Source: Chitinimonas prasina (GTDB lineage Bacteria > Pseudomonadota > Gammaproteobacteria > Burkholderiales > Chitinimonadaceae). From it: 64,000 nt of DNA. Below, one piece after another: positions 19,147 to 27,944 of this stretch. Position numbers and translations under genes: made by a program. Numbering within the stretch: the stretch's first letter is position 1; the number at the start of each line of letters is the position of its first letter. The stretch is taken from assembly GCF_030160395.1 (NCBI RefSeq), contig NZ_BSOG01000004.1, positions 1 through 64,000 of the forward strand, given 5' to 3'. The notes under the pieces were generated by a model. It saw nothing but the letters and a program-made list of their open reading frames with translations, had not been told where the DNA came from and made no database searches.

Positions 19147-20705
19147 GCAACGATTACCTGCTCGCCATCGATAACGGCACACAAAGCGTACGGGCCCTGT
19201 TGTTCGACCTGCACGGCAACCTGGTCGACAAAGCCCAGGTCAGCATTGATACCTATCAATCGCCCCAACCAGGCTGGGTGGAGAACGATCCTGAAGACTT
19301 CTGGCACGCCCTTAGCCGCGCCTGCCAGCACCTGTGGGCCAATACCAGCGTGCCCAAATCCGCCATTAAGGGTGTGGTCATCACCACCCAGCGTGGCACG
19401 GTGGTCAACCTGGATGCCGACGGCAAGCCCCTGCGACCCGCTATCCTGTGGCTGGATCAGCGCCGTGCCGACAAACTGCCCAAGCTTTCCTGGTGGTGGC
19501 GGCTGCTGTTCCGCGCCATTGGCATGCACAACACCCTGCAGCACTTCCTGCACGAGGCCGAGGCCAACTGGATAGCCCAGCATCAGCCCGATATCTGGGC
19601 CCGCACCCACAAGTTCCTGTTGCTGTCGGGCTACCTCAACTACCGCTTTACTGGCCGCTATGTCGATGCGATCGGCAGCCAGGTCGGCTATGTGCCCTTC
19701 GACTACAAAAAAGGCTGCTGGGCCCCCAGGCATGACTGGAAATGGCAGGCCATGCCCATCACGCCCAGCATGCTGCCCGAGCTTGCCGCCAGTGGCACCA
19801 TCATAGGCAAGGTCACGGCGCAGACCGCCGCCGATACCGGCATACCCGAGGGCCTGCCCGTCATCGCCGGGGCAGCCGACAAAGCCTGCGAAGTCCTGGG
19901 CGCCGGCTGCATCAGCCCAGAGACAGCCTGCCTCTCGTTCGGCACCGCCGCCACCATCAATACCACTACCGAGCGCTACGTCGAGGCCACGCCCTTTGTG
20001 CCCCCCTACCCTGCTGCACTGCCCGGCCACTACAACACCGAAGTACAAATTACCCGTGGCTTCTGGATGGTGAGCTGGTTCAAGGAGCAATTCGGCCTGC
20101 AGGAGCGCCTGACTGCCGAAAGCAGCGGTGTCGCCGTCGAAAGCCTGTTTGATGATCTGGTCAACGCCGTACCACCCGGCGCCCAGGGGCTGATGCTGCA
20201 ACCCTTCTGGAACCCTGGCATCAAGGTGCCCGGCCCCGAGGCCAAAGGCGCCATTATCGGTTTTGGCGATGTCCACACCCGAGCCCACCTCTACCGCGCC
20301 ATCCTGGAAGGCCTGGCCTACGCCCTACGTGAAGCCGGCGAGCGCATCGCCACGCGCAGCGGCGTCGCCATCAAACGTGTACGTATCTCCGGCGGCGGCT
20401 CACAAAGTGACGCCGCCATGCAGATCACCGCCGACGTCTTCAACCTGCCGTGCGAGCGCCCACATCTGTACGAAACCAGCGGCCTGGGTGCCGCCATCCT
20501 CGGTGCCGTTGCACTCGGCCTGCACCCTGATTTCGATAGCGCCATCCGCAACATGACCCGGGTAGGCAAGGTATTCGAACCCGTGGCCGAGCACGCCGCC
20601 ATCTACCAGCAGCTCTACCCCAGGGTGTACAAACGCATGTACGAACGCCTGCAGCCGCTCTACCACGCCATACGCGAGATAACGGGGTATCCGCGCCGGG
20701 CTTAA
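19143..20705 (+). CDS. FGGY-family carbohydrate kinase
   Basis: 520 residues from the ATG at 19143, whose ATGA overlaps the stop of the GlpD-like gene; an upstream extension of the frame is ignored for that reason. The N-terminal ATPase motif is YLLAIDNGTQSVRALLFD. The second domain has GAADKACEVLGAGC, SFGTAATINT and RISGGGSQSDAAMQI, the usual FGGY order. It resembles glycerol/xylulose kinases, but the substrate cannot be assigned. As the last gene of the operon it would supply the phosphorylated substrate for the two flavoproteins. Confidence 0.85.
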   Translation: MSNDYLLAIDNGTQSVRALLFDLHGNLVDKAQVSIDTYQSPQPGWVENDPEDFWHALSRACQHLWANTSVPKSAIKGVVITTQRGTVVNLDADGKPLRPAILWLDQRRADKLPKLSWWWRLLFRAIGMHNTLQHFLHEAEANWIAQHQPDIWARTHKFLLLSGYLNYRFTGRYVDAIGSQVGYVPFDYKKGCWAPRHDWKWQAMPITPSMLPELAASGTIIGKVTAQTAADTGIPEGLPVIAGAADKACEVLGAGCISPETACLSFGTAATINTTTERYVEATPFVPPYPAALPGHYNTEVQITRGFWMVSWFKEQFGLQERLTAESSGVAVESLFDDLVNAVPPGAQGLMLQPFWNPGIKVPGPEAKGAIIGFGDVHTRAHLYRAILEGLAYALREAGERIATRSGVAIKRVRISGGGSQSDAAMQITADVFNLPCERPHLYETSGLGAAILGAVALGLHPDFDSAIRNMTRVGKVFEPVAEHAAIYQQLYPRVYKRMYERLQPLYHAIREITGYPRRA

Positions 20706-20818
20706 GCGGCATTTTACGGTGTGTCCATCATCCAGAAAGTCGCTAGACTAACAGTCCAGGTTCGTCGCAGAGTGCAGGCCAACTGCACCCAAAGAGAGAA
20801 CTCACCACTTCCACACCC

Positions 20819-21472
20819 ATGTATACTCAGAACATTCCTTCCTCATTTATCAAGCCTGTGCGCACCCTCATTCCCATCCTTTCCTTGACGCTGACCGCAT
20901 GCGCAACAGCTCCAGGAGGAGCAGGTCAATTGCAGCCAGTCGACCGTCAAGAATGTCTCGTTATTGCGGAGAAGATCTCATACAAAGACGTACACGGCCT
21001 GTTAAATGTCTCCTGGGAACAAGGCCTGTTACCAGGCACTTATCGGGCAGTGCAGGAAAATGCCGTGGGTACCTTCTATCGTGGTGAAGGACGGTCTTTT
21101 TTTCAGGCAAATGAATGGATGCGGCAAAATTCCCAGTACATGCTTCGAAAAGGTGGGGCATGGCTACCAAAGGCCTCAAGAGCAAAGCCGCGCTTGTATT
21201 GGTATTTTGAACCGGAAACATATTTGGCTTCGGGTACTGACATAGACTCACAGGTCAGTCAGCAAGCTAGTAATGCTGTTTCGGCAGGCTATCCGGCAGG
21301 GGCAAGTGTTGTAGGTAGCGCAATTGGAATCGGCATCGTGAACGCTTTCATTGAGTCAAGTCGAGGAGAAATCACCATGTGGCATGAGATTTCTGATGAG
21401 AAGTTCGCTCAGATACTGCTGCAGTCCTTGAAAACTGGACCAGAGGCAAGCATTTGCCCAACCAAGCCCTAA
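20819..21472 (+). CDS. Putative lipoprotein of unknown function
   Basis: 217 residues. The N-terminus has basic residues, a hydrophobic run and a lipobox (SLTLTAC) with the cysteine at about 30, so it should be a lipid-anchored envelope protein. No Shine-Dalgarno is obvious before the ATG; GTG at 20858 would leave a shorter signal peptide. A Gly/Ala-rich stretch near 160-175 (GYPAGASVVGSAIGIGI) could be a membrane-interacting helix. I do not recognise the family. Confidence 0.6.
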   Translation: MYTQNIPSSFIKPVRTLIPILSLTLTACATAPGGAGQLQPVDRQECLVIAEKISYKDVHGLLNVSWEQGLLPGTYRAVQENAVGTFYRGEGRSFFQANEWMRQNSQYMLRKGGAWLPKASRAKPRLYWYFEPETYLASGTDIDSQVSQQASNAVSAGYPAGASVVGSAIGIGIVNAFIESSRGEITMWHEISDEKFAQILLQSLKTGPEASICPTKP

Positions 21473-21477
21473 CATCT

Positions 21478-21600
21478 AGCCAAGGAAGGATGGCAAGCAT
21501 ACTTAGAGTCTCGGGCAATCTCGGCGAGCGTCTGGCCGCAGCGGACGTAAGCTTCGATCTGGTATCGTTCTTCTTCGGTGAGGCGTTGGTGCGATGGCAT
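21478..21600 (-). pseudogene. IS30-family transposase, N-terminal relic
   Basis: From the ATG at 21600 the minus strand encodes MPSHQRLTEEERYQIEAYVR and then CGQTLAEIARDSK, the helix-turn-helix opening of IS30 transposases (normally L-T-x-x-E-R-x-x-I...G-x-S-x-x-x-I-A). It is lost after about 35 residues, before the conserved R-N and the DDE catalytic domain. No inverted repeats were found nearby. Confidence 0.7.
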
Positions 21601-21700
21601 CGGCTCTCTGATTTGGCGGTCGAAAGTCGGTGAAGTGCCTTCATCTCGTCCCACTTTCAACCCTTGCTTTGTCAGTTGCACTGGCGCCTTGAAACCGCCC

Positions 21701-21988
21701 ATGGATATCCTGCCGGGCCTGGCGGCTCGTCAGTACGAATTGGTCATGGCCATAGATATCCTTGAGCATTTCGACATGCCCACCGGAGAGCGCTTCTTAG
21801 CCGAACTCAAGCGTGTGGCGTCCGGCCATGTGCTGGTCAGCACACCTAAATCCTTCATCCATCAAGAAGTCGAAGCCAATCCGCTGGAAAACCATCGATC
21901 CCTGTGGACAGCAGACGACTTGGCAAGAAATGGCTTCACCCACTTGATCCCCGATGCGGAGAGCTGGATCGCGGTCTGCAACATTTGA
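21701..21988 (+). pseudogene. C-terminal fragment of a SAM-dependent methyltransferase
   Basis: The frame encodes YELVMAIDILEHFDMPTGER, then ELKRVASGHVLVSTPKSF and H-R-S-L-W-T-A-D-D-L. These are motif II onward of class I methyltransferases of the Methyltransf_11/23 type. The glycine-rich SAM-binding motif I is absent because the upstream sequence is unrelated and abuts the IS30 relic. An ATG at 21701 gives 95 residues, too short to be active. Truncation by an insertion-deletion event is the likely cause. Confidence 0.7.
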
Positions 21989-22117
21989 TGCCTCGCCCAA
22001 GCTGGTGCGTTAGATCGCCCAGCTTGGCGGCGCTCAGCGCCTGCCCCGAACTTAAGTCGGTGATATGAACGAAGCCCGTCCAGAATGATGACGAGCTGCG
22101 GCGAGGGGGAATGATAG

Positions 22118-23398
<1,281 letters not shown>

Positions 23399-23405
23399 GC
23401 CCCAC

Positions 23406-24263
23406 ATGAGCCAAGCCCTGGAACAGATCGCCAGCTTTCGCGCCTTTGGCGGCTGGCACAAGCGCTTTCGCCACCACAGCGCCAGCACTGGTACCAGCAT
23501 GACCTTTGCCATCTACCTGCCACCCCAGTGTGATCAGGGCACCAAGGTAGATGTGCTGTACTGGCTATCCGGCCTGACCTGCACCGACGACAACTTTGCC
23601 ACCAAAGCCGGTGCGCAACGTGTGGCCGCCGAATTAGGCATGGCCATCGTGATGCCGGACACCAGCCCGCGTGGTGCCGAGGTGGCAGACGACGACAGCT
23701 ACGATCTGGGCCAGGGTGCCGGTTTCTACCTGAACGCCACCCAAGCGCCCTGGGCTGCCCACTACCGCATGTACGACTACGTGGCTGAGGAATTGCCAGC
23801 CCTGATAGAACGTGAGTTCCCGGTTACGCTACGGCGCAGCATCAGCGGCCACTCCATGGGTGGCCACGGCGCCCTGATGATTGCCCTGCGCAACCCAGGC
23901 CGCTATGCCGCAGCCTCTGCCTTTGCCCCAATCTGCCAGCCGACTGCCAGCCCATGGGGGCAAAAGGCATTCACCGCCTACCTGGGCGACGATAGCGCGA
24001 CCTGGCAAAACTACGACAGCTGCCACCTGCTGCAACATGCCCAGCAAGCCCTGCCACTCTTGATAGACCAGGGCGAGCAAGACAACTTCCAGCCCACCCA
24101 ACTTAACCCACAGGCGCTGGCCGACATCGCCCAAGCGCGCGGCTGGCCTATCACCCTGCGGGTGCAGCCCGGCTACGACCATAGTTATTACTTTGTTGCT
24201 AGCTTTATCGAAGACCATCTGCGATTTCATGCGCACTGGCTCAGGCAGACTGCTGGGGGGTAG
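23406..24263 (+). CDS. fghA: S-formylglutathione hydrolase
   Basis: 285 residues from the ATG at 23406, 7 nt after the dehydrogenase stop. It is an esterase-D-like alpha/beta hydrolase: oxyanion region [11 protein letters not shown], nucleophile elbow [10 protein letters not shown], acid in DQGEQDNF, and catalytic His in GYDHSYYF. It hydrolyses S-formylglutathione to formate and glutathione, completing the pathway with FrmA. Its stop codon TAG (24261-24263) shares its last base with the junction motif that opens the toxin-tip array. Confidence 0.95.
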   Translation: MSQALEQIASFRAFGGWHKRFRHHSASTGTSMTFAIYLPPQCDQGTKVDVLYWLSGLTCTDDNFATKAGAQRVAAELGMAIVMPDTSPRGAEVADDDSYDLGQGAGFYLNATQAPWAAHYRMYDYVAEELPALIEREFPVTLRRSISGHSMGGHGALMIALRNPGRYAAASAFAPICQPTASPWGQKAFTAYLGDDSATWQNYDSCHLLQHAQQALPLLIDQGEQDNFQPTQLNPQALADIAQARGWPITLRVQPGYDHSYYFVASFIEDHLRFHAHWLRQTAGG

Positions 24264-24835
24264 TTCCAGACAGTGCATTGGCCTTCCGCAGGCCCGGAGT
24301 AATCATAAAGGGCGGAACTGCTGAATTACGCGCCTCAACGTCTATTACCGAAAATTCGCTGATGCAGGCGATTTCCGATAACCCGGTAAGTATGGCTTCT
24401 TACGCTAGCATGCAAAGGGCCGGTGGCGATCTTCAGTTCAACTTTAATCTTGGGGTTCGTTTTGATGCTATCGGACAAACTAATCCTGCGGCTCGATTGA
24501 TTCAGTTGTACCCCGCTGCAATTTCGGCTGAAGCGAAGCGGCTTGGTTATGCTCCATTGACATATGCAGCACGTGTGTTTACTCATGAAGTAGATCATCT
24601 AATGGACATGCATCGAGGCGTCTGGCAGAACACCCGGTATGCTGAATTTCAAGCGTACAAGATGGAATCTCTGTTCCAGAACTGGACAAGACCATCGCTT
24701 GATGCTCGCCGCATGATTTGGCATGAAGTCGGTGAAGACTATCCGCACTTGCCGGTTGGAAAGAATCCATTTGGTGGGTTGCGTGCTCAACGTTCAGCAG
24801 GTACTTTGTGCCTGCTGAACAATGACCAGCATTGA
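24263..24835 (+). pseudogene. Orphan toxin tip A, metallopeptidase-like, with V-P-D junction
   Basis: An open frame of 190 residues with no credible start. It begins with GTTCCAGAC (V-P-D), matching the V-P-N openings of three more frames downstream. A zincin motif H108-E-V-D-H112 is followed by AEFQAYKMES, whose Glu is placed like the third zinc ligand of Tox-MPTase-type effector domains. Such modules normally sit at the C-terminus of a large exported protein, which is absent here. A small ORF with a good ribosome site follows at 24850. Classed as an orphan cassette; a stand-alone protein from TTG 24278 is possible but less likely. Confidence 0.62.
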
Positions 24836-24849
24836 ACAGAGGTAAAAAT

Positions 24850-25113
24850 ATGACTGATCAAGAAAAAACAATAACTCTAAAGAGTAACGACGATGACTTG
24901 TTGGCTCTGGTGGAGTTGGCTGCTGCTGGCTATAAGCTTCTGTGCCCAATTTGCAAAGAGGAAGTTTGGGTAATCGATACTCCCGAGAAGATGGCTAAAT
25001 ACCATAGCACCAGAGGGGCGAAGTGTAGCCGCAATCCGGACCACTACGGTTTCTACTTGGTAGAAAAAAGGAAGGGGGATTTCTTGAGAGATTTGCCAAA
25101 AAATAAAAATTAG
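24850..25113 (+). CDS. Candidate immunity protein A, zinc-ribbon-like
   Basis: 87 residues from the ATG at 24850, with AGAGGT nine bases upstream. The centre has C-P-I-C and, about 38 residues later, C-x4-H, which could form a small zinc knuckle. No signal peptide. Function is inferred only from its place directly behind toxin tip A and ahead of tip B. I know no family for it. Confidence 0.5.
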   Translation: MTDQEKTITLKSNDDDLLALVELAAAGYKLLCPICKEEVWVIDTPEKMAKYHSTRGAKCSRNPDHYGFYLVEKRKGDFLRDLPKNKN

Positions 25114-25115
25114 CA

Positions 25116-25643
25116 GTCCCAAACAAATCATTCTCTATTACCCAAAGAGATGGAAATTTTAGCCGAGATGTTAGTTAGATTAATCTGGATGAAGTTATTG
25201 CGGATATGTCAAGCTCTCAAATAGGTAGCACTGTTCTAAAAGCCGACACAAACAATACAATGCGTTTGCAATTCTCTCGCAGCTATATCGCGATGGGCTA
25301 CTAGGCCCAGAGCGGCCAGATATCTTTGGGATGGCAATTCTCTCCGCGAGTCTTGCAAAACTCTGACGTAGAATCCAAGGTTTTCCTGCCTGCGGCTAAG
25401 AGCAATACGATGGCGGCAGAAACTGCCATTCACGAAGGTTTTCATGCACAAGGGGTTGCTGGCTCTAAACGTGCCGAAGTTTTAGCCAGGGTGGCATCAA
25501 TGCAACACAGAACAGGTGTTGATAAAATACTGTTATCCTCACCGAAAGATATGTATCGTGAAGTGTATTCACTCCCGGACTATGCGGCTCTCCCAAACAG
25601 CCTTGGCACGCAGAATCCGCAATTTCCAAACGTGAAATTCTAA
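25116..25643 (+). pseudogene. Orphan toxin tip B, metallopeptidase-like, with two in-frame stops
   Basis: Begins GTCCCAAAC (V-P-N) 2 nt after the previous stop. The same frame runs to TAA 25641-25643 and reads sensibly (KSFSITQRDGNFSRDVS, then INLDEVIADMSSSQIGS) except for TAG at 25176 and TAG at 25302. After the second stop it carries H106-E-G-F-H110 in AAETAIHEGFHAQGVAGSKR followed by A-E-V-L-A-R, again a zinc-peptidase layout. Motif offset from the junction is nearly identical to tip A. The two nonsense codons mean it is dead as it stands. Confidence 0.62.
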
Positions 25644-25662
25644 AGTACGGGAAGGATTTTTT

Positions 25663-26169
25663 ATGAATCACACCAACGAGTCTCAATCCAAGGCCGGCAG
25701 CGACGCAGCTTTGGCTGCATGGGAGATTGAAAAAGCCTACAGACTCTTTTATGGGAGTATTAATTCATCGTCTCCGACCATCGATGGGAACGGATTTTAT
25801 CTTGTTATGTCTTACGAAGGCGAGAGTTATGTTAGAGCATACAATGCTGCCATAAAGGAGATGCTAGAAAAGTATGGCTTACCTGCATGGGCACCAAAGA
25901 GCAGAGCCGTGGCAGCTGATCTTTTACCTGAATTTCGCGCGCAAGCAACAAATGGAATTGAGCTGGACTTGCCTGTAAAGCAGCATCGAATTGTTGCAAG
26001 AAGATGCATTAGAATGTTGGAAGGCAAAAACGGAGTCATTCCAATTGCTTATTTACACATTCCCGAGAGAGAAGTAGTTTTAATTTTTTCTGAAATGAAA
26101 GATAGTACACGTCGATGTGACGTGGTTGATCTACATTACCAATGCTGGATGCAATCGCTTTCATTCTAA
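25663..26169 (+). CDS. Candidate immunity protein B
   Basis: 168 residues, ATG 20 nt after tip B with GGGAAGGA as ribosome site. Soluble, mixed alpha/beta, no signal peptide. It contains FYLVMSYEGESYVRAYNAA and, near the end, C-D-V-V-D-L-H-Y-Q-C-W. I do not recognise the family. It stays intact although the toxin tip before it carries two stops, as is common for immunity genes kept for protection against relatives. Confidence 0.5.
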   Translation: MNHTNESQSKAGSDAALAAWEIEKAYRLFYGSINSSSPTIDGNGFYLVMSYEGESYVRAYNAAIKEMLEKYGLPAWAPKSRAVAADLLPEFRAQATNGIELDLPVKQHRIVARRCIRMLEGKNGVIPIAYLHIPEREVVLIFSEMKDSTRRCDVVDLHYQCWMQSLSF

Positions 26170-26189
26170 AGCATCCATGAGGACGTTAA

Positions 26190-26375
26190 GTTCCAAACAC
26201 TAGCGTTGCGGATGAGATTGTGGCCCTCCAGCGTATTGGTGCGGGATCTATTCTGGATGAGGAATTTACAAAGATCACTTCTAGTGGCAGCGGGCTCGAC
26301 TATTTTCTTACAAAAAATATGCGTACAGTATTCAGGAGTGGCCTTGTTTATACTCAGTTCCCCACTTTGAGGTGA
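26190..26375 (+). pseudogene. Orphan toxin tip C with V-P-N junction
   Basis: Starts with GTTCCAAAC (V-P-N-T-S) 20 nt after the previous stop and encodes 61 residues (VADEIVALQRIGAGSILDEE and onward) without a start codon. No catalytic motif is visible and it is short for a toxin domain, so it is probably truncated. Its TGA at 26373-26375 overlaps the ATG of the next gene (TGATG). Confidence 0.55.
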
Positions 26376-26785
26376 TGCAGATGAAGACGGTTAATCCATA
26401 TCTCGTTGGTGCAGTTTTGGAGCCATTCCTTCTTCTTGAAGAAGATAAGGCGGCGTCATTCGCATCAATTTGTTCCAATGATGAGGCCGAGGTTCGTGCT
26501 TGCATTAACGACTTGCTGGTCCCGTACTTCTTAAAGTTCGATGAGAGAAGCAAGTCCAATATCAAGGATGCGCTTGGGTATATGCTATTACACGGTAGTG
26601 ATAAATGGGAGGCATTGCTCGCAATGAATCAATGCCCTATTCCATTCCCTGAGCCACCCGTTAAATTTTTTGAAATGTTGTGGGACGAAATTTTTCATCA
26701 GGAAGTTTTCCTTGATGGCGATTTAAAAGATTATGTGATCAAGGAGGACATACATGCGCCGAATTTTATCAGTAGGGGCGGATAA
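26375..26785 (+). CDS. Candidate immunity protein C
   Basis: 136 residues. The ATG at 26375 overlaps the stop of tip C, which points to translational coupling; ATG 26381 is an alternative. Mostly helical and acidic (LLLEEDKAASFASICSNDEA). No signal peptide or known motif. Called immunity from the repeated tip-then-small-gene order of this array. Confidence 0.5.
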   Translation: MQMKTVNPYLVGAVLEPFLLLEEDKAASFASICSNDEAEVRACINDLLVPYFLKFDERSKSNIKDALGYMLLHGSDKWEALLAMNQCPIPFPEPPVKFFEMLWDEIFHQEVFLDGDLKDYVIKEDIHAPNFISRGG

Positions 26786-26788
26786 CTT

Positions 26789-27031
26789 GTTCCAAACAAC
26801 GCGTCCGCAACAACGGGTGTTCTTGCAAAAACTCACCATGGAGCGCGCTCCGCGGAAGATCAGCTGAATGTCAATGGTCGGTACACAGCCAGTGCTATCG
26901 ACGAAGTTGCGGGGTATCTTGCTGAGGACGATCGTCGAGAATTCTGGTGCAGCCAGGACAAGTGTGCAAACGGTTCAACTGGTAGAATCAGACCTATTAA
27001 GCATGGATACGCTTCAGAGAAACCAACGTAG
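26789..27031 (+). pseudogene. Orphan toxin tip D with V-P-N junction
   Basis: Begins GTTCCAAAC (V-P-N-N-A-S) 3 nt after immunity gene C and is open for 80 residues to TAG 27029-27031. It includes ARSAEDQLNVNGRYTASAID and EFWCSQDKCANG. There is no start codon and no following immunity gene; the convergent LuxR-like gene ends 27 nt later. I do not recognise the domain. Confidence 0.5.
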
Positions 27032-27057
27032 CGCTTCCGTTGCGACGTCCCTTACTG

Positions 27058-27762
27058 TCAAACCGCCCCTAGCGCACCATACCGCGCCGCGATCATGCTG
27101 GCCTGTATGTAATTCCCCGCCCCGATTTTCTCGGTGGCAGCCTGTAGCAATTGCCGTGCTGCAAGGTGCGAGATATTCAATTTCTCTGCAATCTCAATCG
27201 CAGAATAACCAAAACCAAACACCCATTTAAGCGCTTCCAATTCGGTCTTGCTTAGATCGGCTTCGATCTGGTCTTGCGTATCGAACAGAGTAATGACAGC
27301 GCCTGCCAGCATGTCAGTAAAATAAGCCAGCTGTTTGGCCTGGGTGATCTGCTGTTCCAGCGTACCATCGAAAGCCGCATCGCGATCCATGCTCAGCATC
27401 ATGCGCCGCCGGCCACCGGGGCGTGCGGCATGCACCACGCCATTGTGTATACCTATCGAGTTACCCAACTCCCATAAATCCGCCGCGCCCGCCGAAGCAT
27501 AGGTCTCCGCTGTCCAGATAATGGTTTTAGGTGCCGTGGTGGCTACAACTTCAGTCGACACCGGATCCCTTGCCACTACAGTACCGGCATCCCAGGTACG
27601 GCTTGGCATGCGGTCTATCCAGAACGGCGCATTGGACAGTGTCGGGTTGACGTAACCCAACATGAAATTACGAAAGCCCAGCGCGTTCGCCATGGCAGAA
27701 ATCTGGTCAGCGAGTTCATCCGCCAGCCTCACATGCCCCAACGAGTCGCGCAGTACTCCCAT
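27058..27762 (-). CDS. Solo LuxR-family transcriptional regulator with autoinducer-binding-like domain
   Basis: 234 residues from ATG 27762 (TTG 27768 is possible). The N-terminal domain keeps D-P (VVARDPV), W (IIWTAE) and the G-x-x-x-G-V region of LuxR ligand-binding domains. The W-to-D spacing is shorter than usual and the usual Tyr is missing. The C-terminal helix-turn-helix is recognisable but divergent (LSKTELEALKWV, then SAIEIAEKLNISHLAARQLL). No luxI synthase is in the window. It is the last of three tightly packed genes and starts 9 nt after a tiny hydrophobic ORF. A solo receptor for an acyl-homoserine lactone or other ligand is the likely role. Confidence 0.78.
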   Translation of the reverse strand: MGVLRDSLGHVRLADELADQISAMANALGFRNFMLGYVNPTLSNAPFWIDRMPSRTWDAGTVVARDPVSTEVVATTAPKTIIWTAETYASAGAADLWELGNSIGIHNGVVHAARPGGRRRMMLSMDRDAAFDGTLEQQITQAKQLAYFTDMLAGAVITLFDTQDQIEADLSKTELEALKWVFGFGYSAIEIAEKLNISHLAARQLLQAATEKIGAGNYIQASMIAARYGALGAV

Positions 27763-27771
27763 GACCAAGCT

Positions 27772-27921
27772 TTATACGGCTGGGTTGATGATAGGCTGCG
27801 GTGTATCACTCTGTGGCTTCACGAGCCCAGCTGGTGCTTGATCCTTAGGCTGCTCAGTGGCGGGGCTAGGTGTGGTGACGCCGAGCACGTTGATGAGCAG
27901 CAGGATAAAGAGTTCAATCAC
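27772..27921 (-). CDS. Small hydrophobic peptide ORF between two regulators
   Basis: 49 codons read from GTG 27921, preceded by AAAGGAAATAGTC (a good ribosome site) and ended by TAA 27772-27774. The N-terminus IELFILLLINVLGV is strongly hydrophobic, like a signal anchor or signal peptide. The rest is Pro/Gln-rich and polar (TPSPATEQPKDQAPAGLV and onward). It sits 23 nt after the BetR-type gene and 9 nt before the LuxR-like gene on the same strand, leaving almost no non-coding space. It could be a secreted or membrane peptide linked to the regulators. No family known. Confidence 0.55.
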   Translation of the reverse strand: MIELFILLLINVLGVTTPSPATEQPKDQAPAGLVKPQSDTPQPIINPAV

Positions 27922-27944
27922 GACTATTTCCTTTATATAGGGGG

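Noticed and set aside
24278-24835. Tip A as an ordinary gene starting at TTG 24278
   Set aside because: Weak start without a ribosome site; the in-frame V-P-D junction at 24263 shared with three other frames explains the boundary better.
25302-25304. Programmed recoding at the in-frame TAG
   Set aside because: No stem-loop or known readthrough context is visible, and a second TAG upstream points to decay.
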